This document shows positions 1 through 6,741 of a stretch of 8,442 bases of DNA, in pieces. Source of the DNA: Pseudomonadota bacterium (GTDB taxonomy: Bacteria; Desulfobacterota; Desulfobulbia; Desulfobulbales; Desulfobulbaceae); contig WRKE01000242.1 in assembly GCA_009778235.1 (NCBI GenBank), positions 1 through 8,442 of the forward strand. Direction: 5' to 3'. Made by a program: the position numbers and the translations under genes. Each line of letters starts with the position of its first letter. Positions within the stretch are counted from its first letter, which is position 1. The notes below the pieces were generated by a model. It searched no databases and had not been told where the DNA came from. It saw nothing but the letters and a program-made list of their open reading frames with translations.

Positions 1-8
1 TTGCGCGC

Positions 9-1631
9 TCATTCCCCAAATCCCTGGACCAGGGGATAGCGTCGTCCCGGACCAAAGGCCTTGCTGGTCACCCTGATGCCGAGCGGCGCCTGTTTGCGCT
101 TGTATTCGTTGAGTTTGATCCGGCGGACAATATCCCGCACCAGGCGGACATCCACGCCGCCGGCAACAATGTCCGCTACATCCTTCTGATCTTCGAGGTA
201 GGCCTGGAGCACTCCATCAAGCACCGCATAGGGCGGCAGATCGTCCTGATCAAACTGGTTCGGTTTCAACTCGGCGGTTGGCTGCCGGACGATAGTCGAT
301 TCGGGAATGATTTCCCGCTCCCGGTTGATCAGCCGGGCCAGGTCATACACCATTGTCTTGGGGACATCGGCGATCACGGCCAAGCCGCCGCTCATGTCAC
401 CGTACAAGGTACAGTAACCTACGGCCATCTCCGATTTATTGCCGGTCGATAGCAGCAATCTGTTGAATTTATTAGAAACTGCCATGAGCAAATTGCCCCT
501 GATTCGCGCCTGGATGTTCTGTTCGGTGGTGTCTTCCGCCAGCCCGGCAAACAGGGGGGTCAGGGCAGTCCGGTAGGCATCCATGGCGGCGGCGATCTCG
601 ATGATCGCAAAGTCGCAGCCCAGGTTCAGCGCCAACTGCCGGGCGTCGTCAATGGATCGCTCTGAGGTGTATGGAGACGGCATGGCCACGCCGAGCACGT
701 TCTCCGGACCCAGGGCCTTGCAGGCGATCACGGCGGTGAGCGCCGAATCGATGCCGCCCGACAGGCCGAGCACAGCCTTGGTGTGGCCGGTCTTGTGCAG
801 GTAATCGCGTACCCCGAGCACCAGCGCCTGCTCCACGCAGGCGAGGCTGTCCTGCAATCGCTTCCCCGACCCTCCTCCCCCATCACCGTCGACCAGCAGC
901 ATATCCTCGGCAAAACCGGCGGCGACTTTGCTTAAGGCGCCAGCCGGGGTCATTGCCAGGCAATGGCCGTCAAAGATCAGGCCATCCTGGCCTCCGACCT
1001 GGTTGGCATACAGCAAAGACAGCTTGTGCTGCTGGCAGACCTGGCTGAATATCTGCTGGCGGGTCTGCAATTTGCCGTGATAATAGGGCGAAGCGGAAAT
1101 GTTGATCAGACAGTCCGGAGCAACTGGCCCGGCAGCCATTTTCGCCATGGGATTGGCATGGTAGCTGTCGCAGCCCCACCAAATGTCTTCGCCAATGGTC
1201 AGGCCATAATGGCGTCCATGCAGGGAAAAAACCGTGGAGGCATCTCCTGATTCGAAATAACGGGTCTCATCAAAGACATCGTAGGTGGGCAACAGCTGCT
1301 TGCGGGCCCGGCAGAGTACCTTGCCCTGCTCAATGACCCAGGCGGCGTTGTACAGCGGCTTGCCGGGACCTTCACGCCGCTCCAGGGCACCCACGACGCA
1401 GGTGATGCCGGAAAGCCCCTCGATCAGGGCGGCCAGGGCGCAGTCATGGGCTTCAAGGAAAGCGGCGCGCTCCAGCAGATCTTGGGGAGGATAGCCGCAC
1501 AAGGTCAGTTCGGGAAAGATCGCCAGTCCGCATCCAGCCTGCTTCGCCTTGTCGATCCAGGTGGTGACTTGCCTTACGTTGCGTTCAAAGGCACCGATAA
1601 CCGGGTTGGTCTGCACAAGGGCTATTTTCAC
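9..1631 (-). CDS. nadE: Glutamine-dependent NAD+ synthetase, glutaminase Cys replaced by Gly
   Basis: Last step of NAD+ synthesis: amidation of deamido-NAD with ATP, using ammonia normally released from glutamine by an N-terminal nitrilase-type domain. The protein has 540 residues, usual for the two-domain form. In the N-terminal domain (about 1-250) Glu41 (FPELTLCGYPP) and Lys111 (RKQLLPTYDVFDE) of the Glu-Lys-Cys triad are present. The position that normally holds the nucleophilic Cys in the ICED motif reads TIGEDIW, with Gly147 (codon 1191-1193, GGC). The synthetase domain (about 265-540) has the ATP loop SGGIDSALTA at 291-300 and STGNKSEMAVGY at 395-406. The start is GTG at 1629-1631, fixed by an in-frame TGA three codons upstream; there is no clear Shine-Dalgarno sequence. 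It lies behind the cold-shock terminator, so it is probably transcribed separately. Family assignment is certain; glutamine use is doubtful. Confidence 0.95.
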   Translation of the reverse strand: MKIALVQTNPVIGAFERNVRQVTTWIDKAKQAGCGLAIFPELTLCGYPPQDLLERAAFLEAHDCALAALIEGLSGITCVVGALERREGPGKPLYNAAWVIEQGKVLCRARKQLLPTYDVFDETRYFESGDASTVFSLHGRHYGLTIGEDIWWGCDSYHANPMAKMAAGPVAPDCLINISASPYYHGKLQTRQQIFSQVCQQHKLSLLYANQVGGQDGLIFDGHCLAMTPAGALSKVAAGFAEDMLLVDGDGGGGSGKRLQDSLACVEQALVLGVRDYLHKTGHTKAVLGLSGGIDSALTAVIACKALGPENVLGVAMPSPYTSERSIDDARQLALNLGCDFAIIEIAAAMDAYRTALTPLFAGLAEDTTEQNIQARIRGNLLMAVSNKFNRLLLSTGNKSEMAVGYCTLYGDMSGGLAVIADVPKTMVYDLARLINREREIIPESTIVRQPTAELKPNQFDQDDLPPYAVLDGVLQAYLEDQKDVADIVAGGVDVRLVRDIVRRIKLNEYKRKQAPLGIRVTSKAFGPGRRYPLVQGFGE

Positions 1632-1711
1632 GCTTGTTCAACCGGGAGAAATATTCGACATACTGTTTGCCGGCGACGCCTACCAGAGACGGCAGGCCCC
1701 GTACCGTGGGC

Positions 1712-1745
1712 AAAAAAAACCCGGCAGAGGCCGCCTGCCGGGTTT
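1712..1745 (-). terminator. Intrinsic terminator of the cold-shock gene
   Basis: A perfect 11-bp inverted repeat (AAACCCGGCAG at 1717-1727, CTGCCGGGTTT at 1735-1745) encloses a 7-nt loop. On the minus strand it is followed by eight consecutive T residues (1712-1719, partly shared with the stem). It begins 16 bases after the cold-shock stop codon. The T run lies only on the minus-strand side, so it acts on transcription coming from the cold-shock gene and shields nadE from read-through. Confidence 0.9.
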
Positions 1746-1761
1746 GAACAATCAATTTGAA

Positions 1762-1962
1762 TTATTGCTTGGTGACGTTGGCAGCCGCCGGGCCTTTGGG
1801 TCCGTCAACGATTTCAAACTGCACCTTGTCCCCTTCGTTGAGTGTTTTAAAACCTGCTCCAGCGATAGCAGAGTAATGGACAAAAACATCCTTCCCAGAT
1901 TCTTGTTCGATAAAACCGAAACCTTTTGACTCGTTAAACCACTTAACCGTTCCTTTCAGCAT
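1762..1962 (-). CDS. Cold-shock protein, single CSD domain
   Basis: A 66-residue nucleic-acid-binding protein of the CspA family. These are cytoplasmic proteins that bind single-stranded RNA or DNA and melt secondary structure. The whole chain is one cold-shock domain: RNP1 is KGFGFI at residues 13-18 and RNP2 is VFVHY at 26-30, with the usual MLKGTVKWFN start and GPKGPAAANV end. The start is ATG at 1960-1962, preceded by GAGGGAG (minus strand, 1965-1971) 2 nt upstream and a further AAGGAG slightly upstream. The frame is open back to a GTG at 2068-2070, but the extra 36 residues do not resemble the family and lie in the leader. It is likely monocistronic, with its own terminator and a structured leader. 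The exact csp paralogue cannot be assigned. Confidence 0.96.
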   Translation of the reverse strand: MLKGTVKWFNESKGFGFIEQESGKDVFVHYSAIAGAGFKTLNEGDKVQFEIVDGPKGPAAANVTKQ

Positions 1963-2004
1963 TGCTCCCTCTTGCTCCTTGTCTTGAACTGAATGTTCCA
2001 TCCA

Positions 2005-2069
2005 TGCGATATTGCTTACTATTTTCACAGACAACACCTGGAGGAAATCTAAACCTCCAGAATATCGCA
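2005..2069 (-). promoter_or_regulatory. Nested stem-loop in the cold-shock mRNA leader
   Basis: Two perfect inverted repeats are nested in the leader. The outer 9-bp pair is TGCGATATT (2005-2013) with AATATCGCA (2061-2069). The inner 7-bp pair is CTGGAGG (2038-2044) with CCTCCAG (2054-2060) around a 9-nt loop. On the RNA the 5' arms are directly adjacent (2060/2061), so the helices could stack coaxially, leaving a 24-nt single-stranded bulge at 2014-2037. The element ends 42 nt before the start codon. Long structured leaders that respond to temperature are known for E. coli cspA; a similar role here is inference. Confidence 0.55.
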
Positions 2070-2070
2070 C

Positions 2071-2117
2071 ATTCTACTACTATCCGCAAACCATACCATT
2101 AATTGCGCTAAATACAA
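2071..2117 (-). promoter_or_regulatory. Candidate cold-shock gene promoter (weak)
   Basis: Two weak options can be seen on the minus strand. TTGTAT (2112-2117) and TATGGT (2090-2095) are separated by 16 bp; this would put the transcription start near 2083 and include the whole leader hairpin. Alternatively TAGAAT (2071-2076) is a good -10 box (5 of 6) without a good -35 box, and would start transcription inside the outer stem. The first is preferred because it keeps the stem intact. In 2118-2242, between this site and the mltG stop codon, I recognise neither a gene nor a clear terminator. Confidence 0.25.
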
Positions 2118-2242
2118 GGCATTTGATACCATCCTGCCCGGATTACCCCTTTTTATCGTCCCGCAAAGATGCCGCCCTCCCTGCATAACAGGTCTGGTGT
2201 GCGGATAGGTGCGACCCCTAGTTTGCTGGTTGCCCCAAGCGA

Positions 2243-3244
2243 TTACTGCCCGCGTTGGTAGCGTTGCACAGCCCGGTTGTGGTCGGCCAGGTTGGTGGAA
2301 AAAAAATGGGTGCCGTCGTTTTTCGAAACAAAATAAAGGGCATCGGATTCGACGGGATACAGGACCGCTTCCAGGGCGGCACGGCCCGGATTGCAGATGG
2401 GGCCGGGCGGCAGGCCGGGGATGAGGTAGGTGTTGTACGGCGTCTCCCTCCTCAGGTCCGCCCTGGTCAGATTGCCGTTGAAATCGGCCAGGCCGTAGAT
2501 CACAGTCGGATCGGACTGCAGGCGCATCTTCAGGGCCAGTCGATTGTAGAAAACCCTGGCAATCAGTGGCCGCTCCTCTGCCGCCCCGGTTTCTTTCTCG
2601 ACCATCGAGGCCAGGGTCAGGAGCTGATGGCGATTTAATTCTAGGGATTTGGGCATGGCCAGCGTCTGCCAAACCTGCTGAAAACGCGCAACCATCATCC
2701 GGATCACTGCGGCTTCGTCGGCCTCGGTGCGCACCAGGGTGTAGGTCTCGGGAAAAAGGTATCCCTCCAGGCTGTCGGCCTCGATCCCCTGTTGACGGAT
2801 GAAGGCGGGATCTTTGACCAGGGCGAGGAAGGTATCCGGCTTGACCCAGCCGTCCCGCTCGAACACAAAAGCGATCTGGGCGGCGGTCAAGCCCTCGGCA
2901 ATGGTGACATGGTAGCGGCGGGTGCGGCCCGAGGCCAGCAACTCCAGGACCTGGGGCGGAGTCATGCCCGGTGGGATGCTGTATTCACCGGCCTTGAGCT
3001 TGGCCCTTAAGCCGGAGAAATAGACCATGGCCAGATAGCGGGTGTCGTTCTCCAGGACCCCGCTCGCTGCCAACAGGGCGCCAATGCCCCTTACCCCGGC
3101 GCCCTTGGGAATAACGACCACCACTTCGCCCTGTCCCGGTGCAGGCGTGAGCAGATACGACCGGTACCAAAGCCCGATCCCGGCGAGGGAAACGAGCACG
3201 ATCAGGATGATGGACAGGGCGATCAGTTGAAGGCGCATACGCAT
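2243..3244 (-). CDS. mltG: Endolytic murein transglycosylase MltG (YceG-like)
   Basis: Inner-membrane lytic transglycosylase that cuts nascent glycan strands in the periplasm and is thought to end their polymerisation. The protein has 333 residues, normal for the family. A single N-terminal transmembrane anchor spans about residues 5-27. A LysM-like segment follows (about 40-110, VVIPKGAGVRGIGALL), then the YceG catalytic domain. Signatures are LEGYLFPETY (159-168), ASMVEKET (212-219, Glu218 matching the catalytic Glu of E. coli MltG), RLQSDPTVIYG (241-251), NTYLIPGLPPGPI (271-283) and the HFFSTNLADHN end. An in-frame TGA shortly upstream leaves ATG 3242-3244 or the ATG two codons later as the start. 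No good Shine-Dalgarno is visible; the ATG directly abuts a predicted stem. It lies 63 bp behind lon in the same direction and is probably co-transcribed with it. Confidence 0.95.
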   Translation of the reverse strand: MRMRLQLIALSIILIVLVSLAGIGLWYRSYLLTPAPGQGEVVVVIPKGAGVRGIGALLAASGVLENDTRYLAMVYFSGLRAKLKAGEYSIPPGMTPPQVLELLASGRTRRYHVTIAEGLTAAQIAFVFERDGWVKPDTFLALVKDPAFIRQQGIEADSLEGYLFPETYTLVRTEADEAAVIRMMVARFQQVWQTLAMPKSLELNRHQLLTLASMVEKETGAAEERPLIARVFYNRLALKMRLQSDPTVIYGLADFNGNLTRADLRRETPYNTYLIPGLPPGPICNPGRAALEAVLYPVESDALYFVSKNDGTHFFSTNLADHNRAVQRYQRGQ

Positions 3245-3245
3245 A

Positions 3246-3296
3246 CGGTCGGCCGCTCGTCACCGAGCGACATCTTTTGTTTCGTCATTCCGACCG
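3246..3296 (-). promoter_or_regulatory. Nested inverted repeats between lon and mltG
   Basis: The 63-bp gap between the two genes is mostly one potential RNA structure. The outer 7-bp pair is CGGTCGG (3246-3252) with CCGACCG (3290-3296). The inner hairpin is a 6-bp stem (CGCTCG 3254-3259, CGAGCG 3264-3269) closed on the RNA by GTGA, a GNRA-type tetraloop. The 3' end of the outer stem lies one base before the mltG ATG, and the RNA in this interval lacks a clear Shine-Dalgarno, so the fold could control mltG initiation. There is no T run after it, so it is not an intrinsic terminator. Repeats are seen directly; function is inferred. Confidence 0.5.
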
Positions 3297-3307
3297 CAAA
3301 GGAGAAC

Positions 3308-5731
3308 TCACTCCTCCTCGCCCATCGGCTGGGCGGGAGTTTTGTGTTTGGGAACCTTCCCCAGGGTCAACTCGATGACCTCGTCCATGTGCTTGACTGG
3401 AAAGAAGGTGATTTTTTTGCGTAGCTCTTCCGGAATCTCAACCAAATCCTTCTGGTTTTCCTCGGGAATGATCACCTTGGCGATCCCGACCCGCAGGGCT
3501 GCCAGAGCCTTGTCCTTGAGTCCGCCGATGGGCAGGACCCTGCCGCGGAGGGTCACCTCGCCGGTCATGGCGATTCCGCGTTTGACCGCCTTGCCGCTGA
3601 TGGCGGAGAACAGGGCGGTGGCCATGGTGATGCCCGCCGAAGGCCCGTCCTTGGGGATGGCCCCGGCCGGGACATGAATATGGATATCGACCGAATCGAA
3701 ATATTCGGGCTCAACCCCCAGCACCTGGTTGCGGCTGCGGCAATAGCTGAGCGCGGCCTGGGCGGATTCCTTCATCACTTCGCCCAGTTGGCCGGTCAGC
3801 AGCAACTTGCCCTTGCCGGGCAGTACCGAGGTCTCGATATGGAGCAGCTCGCCGCCCACCTCGGTCCAGGCCAGCCCGATCACCAGGCCGGGCTGGCTGC
3901 TGGTGTCGAGATCACTTTCCGGCAGGTACTTCGGGGGGCCCAGATATTTCTCGATGGTCTTGGCGGAAACCGAGTAGGACCCTCGGCCTCCCTCGGCCAC
4001 CTTACGGGCGATCTTGCGGCAGACCTTGCCCAGAGAGCGCTCGAGGTTACGCACCCCGGCCTCGTGGGTATATTTGCTGATGATGATTTCCAGGGTGGCG
4101 TCGTCGAGCTTGATCTGTCCGGCCTTGATGCCGCTTTCCTTGATCTGCCGCGGCAACAGGAATTTGTTGGCAATCACCATCTTCTCCTCCAGGGTATAGC
4201 CGGAGAGCTGGATCACCTCCATACGGTCCAGCAGGGGCCCGGGGATGGTGTCGGTGCGGTTGGCCGTGGTGATGAACATGACCTTGGAAAGATCAAAGGG
4301 CAGGTTCATGTAATGATCGGAAAAGGTATTGTTCTGTTCCGGATCGAGCACCTCCAACAGAGCTGAGGAGGGATCGCCCCGATAATCGTCGCCGATCTTG
4401 TCAACCTCATCCATCATGAACACCGGGTTATTGGTGCCCACGTTTTTAAGCCCCTGGAGAATCCGACCCGGCATGGCGCCGATGTAGGTCCGGCGGTGTC
4501 CCCGGATTTCGGCCTCGTCCCGCATACCACCCAAAGACAGTCGGTAAAACTTGCGGCCCATGGCCTTGGCGATGGCCTGACCGAGGGAGGTTTTTCCCAC
4601 CCCGGGAGGGCCGGAAAAACAGATGATCGGCCCTTTGGTATCGGCATTGAGCTTGCGCACCGAGAGGTATTCGAGGATACGCTCCTTGATCCGGTCCAGG
4701 CCGTAGTGGTCTTCGTCCAGTACCTCGGCCGCCACCTTAAGGTCGAGCATGTCGGTGGAGGATTGCCGCCACGGCAGGTCGAGGAACCAATCGAGATAGG
4801 TGCGGACAATGGTCGCCTCAGAGGCGTCGGGGTGCATCATCTCCAGCCGCCGAAGCTGTTTGCGCGCCTCTTTCTTGGCATACTTCGGCATCTTTTTCTT
4901 CTTCAGTTGCTTGCGCAACTCGTCGATTTCCTGGGAATAGCCGTCCTCGTCCCCCAATTCCCGCTTCAAGGCCTGGATCTGTTCCCGCAGGAAATACTCC
5001 CGCTGGCTGCGCGACATCTCTTCCTTGGCGTCCGACTGAATCTTAGCCTGGACCGTGGACACCTCCAATTCCTTGTGGAGCAGGTCGGCCACCAGGCGCA
5101 ACCGTTCGGTCGGATCGATGGTCTCAAGTATTTTCTGCGATTCCGCTATCTTCAGCCTCAGATTGGAGCCGACCAAATCGGCCAGCCTTCCCGGCTCCTC
5201 GATATTGTTGATGATCATCATCAGGTCCGAGGAAAGCAGACCGCGCAGCGACATAATCTTCTCGGTCTGCTCGCGTACGCTGCGCATCAGGGCCTCGGTC
5301 TCGACCGTGACCTCCGAGGTCTCCGGCTCTTCGATCAGGTCGATCGCCACCCGGTAAAACGGTTTCATTTGCAGGAAAGAACGGATTTTCGCCTTGGAAA
5401 GGGCTTGCACCAGAACCTTGAGCCGACCGTCGGGCAGCTTGAGGGTCCGCATGATCATCGACACCATGCCCACCTGGTAGATATCCTTTGGTTCGGGATC
5501 GTCCTTGGTCGGATCCTTCTGGGTCACCAGCATCAAGAGCTTGTTGTTGCTCAAACCGTCATTCACCGCCTCGATCGAGCCAGGGCGGCCGACAAACAAC
5601 GGGATGATCATATAGTTGAAGACCACGACATCCCGGACAGCCATCATGGGCAGGGATTCGGGGATCTCCAGATCTTGGCTCTGCTCGCCGAAATCCCCCA
5701 TACTGGTCGATAATGAATCGTCAAATTCCAC
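3308..5731 (-). CDS. lon: ATP-dependent Lon protease (LonA type)
   Basis: Cytoplasmic AAA+ serine protease degrading misfolded and selected regulatory proteins. With a GTG start at 5729-5731 it has 807 residues, close to typical LonA. Numbered from that start: N-terminal substrate domain about 27-230 (LPMMAVRDVVVFNYMIIPLF), then a charged helical segment about 231-310, the AAA+ module with Walker A GPPGVGKT (374-381) and Walker B FMMDEVD (438-444), and the protease domain with catalytic Ser698 in PKDGPSAG and Lys741 in GGLKDK. The Ser-Lys spacing of 43 equals that of E. coli Lon. The GTG was chosen because a perfect AAGGAGG lies 9 nt upstream; a start 26 codons earlier is possible by frame but adds sequence unlike Lon and would cross the proposed promoter leader. 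It is divergent from the beta-helix gene, with mltG downstream. Confidence 0.97.
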   Translation of the reverse strand: MEFDDSLSTSMGDFGEQSQDLEIPESLPMMAVRDVVVFNYMIIPLFVGRPGSIEAVNDGLSNNKLLMLVTQKDPTKDDPEPKDIYQVGMVSMIMRTLKLPDGRLKVLVQALSKAKIRSFLQMKPFYRVAIDLIEEPETSEVTVETEALMRSVREQTEKIMSLRGLLSSDLMMIINNIEEPGRLADLVGSNLRLKIAESQKILETIDPTERLRLVADLLHKELEVSTVQAKIQSDAKEEMSRSQREYFLREQIQALKRELGDEDGYSQEIDELRKQLKKKKMPKYAKKEARKQLRRLEMMHPDASEATIVRTYLDWFLDLPWRQSSTDMLDLKVAAEVLDEDHYGLDRIKERILEYLSVRKLNADTKGPIICFSGPPGVGKTSLGQAIAKAMGRKFYRLSLGGMRDEAEIRGHRRTYIGAMPGRILQGLKNVGTNNPVFMMDEVDKIGDDYRGDPSSALLEVLDPEQNNTFSDHYMNLPFDLSKVMFITTANRTDTIPGPLLDRMEVIQLSGYTLEEKMVIANKFLLPRQIKESGIKAGQIKLDDATLEIIISKYTHEAGVRNLERSLGKVCRKIARKVAEGGRGSYSVSAKTIEKYLGPPKYLPESDLDTSSQPGLVIGLAWTEVGGELLHIETSVLPGKGKLLLTGQLGEVMKESAQAALSYCRSRNQVLGVEPEYFDSVDIHIHVPAGAIPKDGPSAGITMATALFSAISGKAVKRGIAMTGEVTLRGRVLPIGGLKDKALAALRVGIAKVIIPEENQKDLVEIPEELRKKITFFPVKHMDEVIELTLGKVPKHKTPAQPMGEEE

Positions 5732-5740
5732 GTTTTTTCC

Positions 5741-5747
5741 CCTCCTT
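5741..5747 (-). promoter_or_regulatory. Ribosome binding site that sets the lon start
   Basis: On the minus strand the sequence reads AAGGAGG, then nine bases, then GTG. This is a full match to the anti-Shine-Dalgarno core at good spacing, and it decides for GTG at 5729-5731 over the longer open frame that begins at 5809. Confidence 0.85.
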
Positions 5748-5796
5748 GAAGCCGTCTGAGACGGTAATGCGCAATGCCCCCGCTGAATTTCCCACG

Positions 5797-5825
5797 ACAG
5801 TAAACACAACCCATGGCGAAGTCAA
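5797..5825 (-). promoter_or_regulatory. Candidate sigma70-type promoter for lon
   Basis: On the minus strand TTGACT (5820-5825, 5 of 6 to the -35 consensus) is followed after exactly 17 bp by TACTGT (5797-5802, 3 of 6 to the -10). Transcription would start near 5790, giving a leader of about 59 nt that contains the AAGGAGG site. The -10 is weak, which would fit a regulated promoter. I did not find a convincing heat-shock sigma32 motif. Confidence 0.4.
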
Positions 5826-5862
5826 GGCAACGGCCCGCCTGCGGCCAGGAAGAAGATTTCCC

Positions 5863-5891
5863 TTGAATAATTACCGGGCCGCCAATATAGA
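5863..5891 (+). promoter_or_regulatory. Candidate promoter for the beta-helix gene
   Basis: TTGAAT (5863-5868, 4 of 6) and TATAGA (5886-5891, 4 of 6) are separated by exactly 17 bp. The expected start near 5898 gives a leader of about 43 nt that contains the GGAG ribosome binding site at 5931-5934. It faces away from the lon promoter, with about 37 bp between the two -35 boxes. Its position supports translation from 5941 and not from any earlier in-frame ATG. Confidence 0.4.
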
Positions 5892-5940
5892 AAAGGCTGT
5901 CACCAGGACCTTTCGCCCACCCGCTTCACTGGAGCCGATC

Positions 5941-6741
5941 ATGCTGACCATCGGGTCATTTTTTGATCTTGCCGACTTGCCTGACCAGGAACTCTTCACC
6001 GACTGTCCCCATGTCTGGGAGCCGCTGAAAAGGCTGAAAGTTTATATCGCCAGTCAGACCGCCCCCACCTTCCAGCACCTCTGCATCGTCGACGGGGTGC
6101 CGCTGGACAGCCCCTACATCTGGTTCAACGGCCGGCTGCGCAATGCCCGCGAATGCATCATCACCTACGGCGACGCCACCAAGGGCGGCCTTACGGTTTG
6201 GGAAAACGGCCAGTTCCTCCAAGGAGCCTCAGTGATCATGGCCGGGGCGGTCATGGTGGGCAAGAACATCAAGATCGGCAAAGGGGTGCTGATCGAATCC
6301 GGAGCCATGATCAAATCCCCGACCATCATCGGCGACCAGTCGGAAATCCGTCAGGGCGCGTATCTGCGCGGCAACTGCCTGATCGGCAAGCGCTGCGTGG
6401 TGGGCCATGCCACCGAGGTCAAGCACAGCATCTTCCTCAACGATGCCAAGGCCGGCCATTTCGCCTACCTGGGCGATTCGATCCTCGGCAACCGCGTCAA
6501 CCTCGGTGCCGGGACCAAGTGTGCCAACCTCCGGTTCTTCCCCGGCAACGTCAAAGTGGAAAGTGGCGGCGCCATCCTCGATACCGGCCTGACCAAGCTG
6601 GGGGCCATCATCGGCGACGGCTCACAGACCGGGTGCAACGCCGTGACCAGCCCCGGCACCATCATGGGGCCGGACAGCCTGCTCATGCCCAACGCTACCG
6701 CACCCGCCGGAGCACATCCTCCAAAAAGCGTGCTGCGCTAG
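5941..6741 (+). CDS. Left-handed beta-helix (hexapeptide repeat) GlmU-like protein
   Basis: A predicted soluble sugar-nucleotide-type acyltransferase of 266 residues. An N-terminal mixed segment (1-95) precedes a left-handed parallel beta-helix of hexapeptide repeats from about 96 to 250 (for example IKIGKG, IIGDQSEI, CLIGKRCVVG). Residues 171-193 (AGHFAYLGDSILG then VNLGAGTKC) match the GlmU acetyltransferase region; His173 aligns with the catalytic His of E. coli GlmU (HLTYLGD). The nucleotidyltransferase domain of GlmU is absent: there is no Rossmann-type start with a GxGxR signature. The start is ATG 5941, with GGAG 6 nt upstream; the frame is open back to 5713, but that part overlaps the lon 5' end and lacks protein-like character. 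The last 47 bp overlap the convergent membrane gene. The fold is secure; the substrate is not known, and databases may label it UDP-N-acetylglucosamine pyrophosphorylase-like. Confidence 0.85.
   Translation: MLTIGSFFDLADLPDQELFTDCPHVWEPLKRLKVYIASQTAPTFQHLCIVDGVPLDSPYIWFNGRLRNARECIITYGDATKGGLTVWENGQFLQGASVIMAGAVMVGKNIKIGKGVLIESGAMIKSPTIIGDQSEIRQGAYLRGNCLIGKRCVVGHATEVKHSIFLNDAKAGHFAYLGDSILGNRVNLGAGTKCANLRFFPGNVKVESGGAILDTGLTKLGAIIGDGSQTGCNAVTSPGTIMGPDSLLMPNATAPAGAHPPKSVLR

Noticed and set aside
1585..1711. A short minus-strand frame between the terminator and nadE (GLPSLVGVAGKQYVEYFSR and so on) with coding-like third positions.
   Set aside because: It lacks a credible start outside the terminator T run, overlaps the nadE start in another frame, and is short enough to be chance.
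1963..2070. A 36-residue N-terminal extension of the cold-shock protein from a GTG.
   Set aside because: The family starts at MLKGTVKWF, which is preceded by a good ribosome binding site; the extension covers the leader hairpins.
2118..2242. A possible riboswitch or small RNA between mltG and the cold-shock promoter.
   Set aside because: I could not match it to any known class, and found only 4-5 bp repeats; there is no convincing terminator or aptamer core.
2049..2672. A 207-codon minus-strand frame across the end of mltG and the following gap.
   Set aside because: It is out of frame with MltG over most of its length, has no motif, and low-complexity Pro/Arg/Gly composition typical of a shadow frame.
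3674..4366. A 230-codon plus-strand frame antisense to the Lon AAA+ and protease domains.
   Set aside because: Composition and position are those of a shadow of lon; no motif or ribosome binding site supports it.
4496..5713. A 405-codon open frame on the plus strand, antisense to lon.
   Set aside because: It is exactly antisense to well-conserved Lon coding sequence, is rich in His, Leu and Arg as expected of a GC-rich shadow frame, and has no recognisable domain.
5713..5940. A 76-residue N-terminal extension of the beta-helix protein.
   Set aside because: It overlaps the lon start, lies mostly upstream of the candidate promoter, and the ATG at 5941 has a well-placed GGAG.
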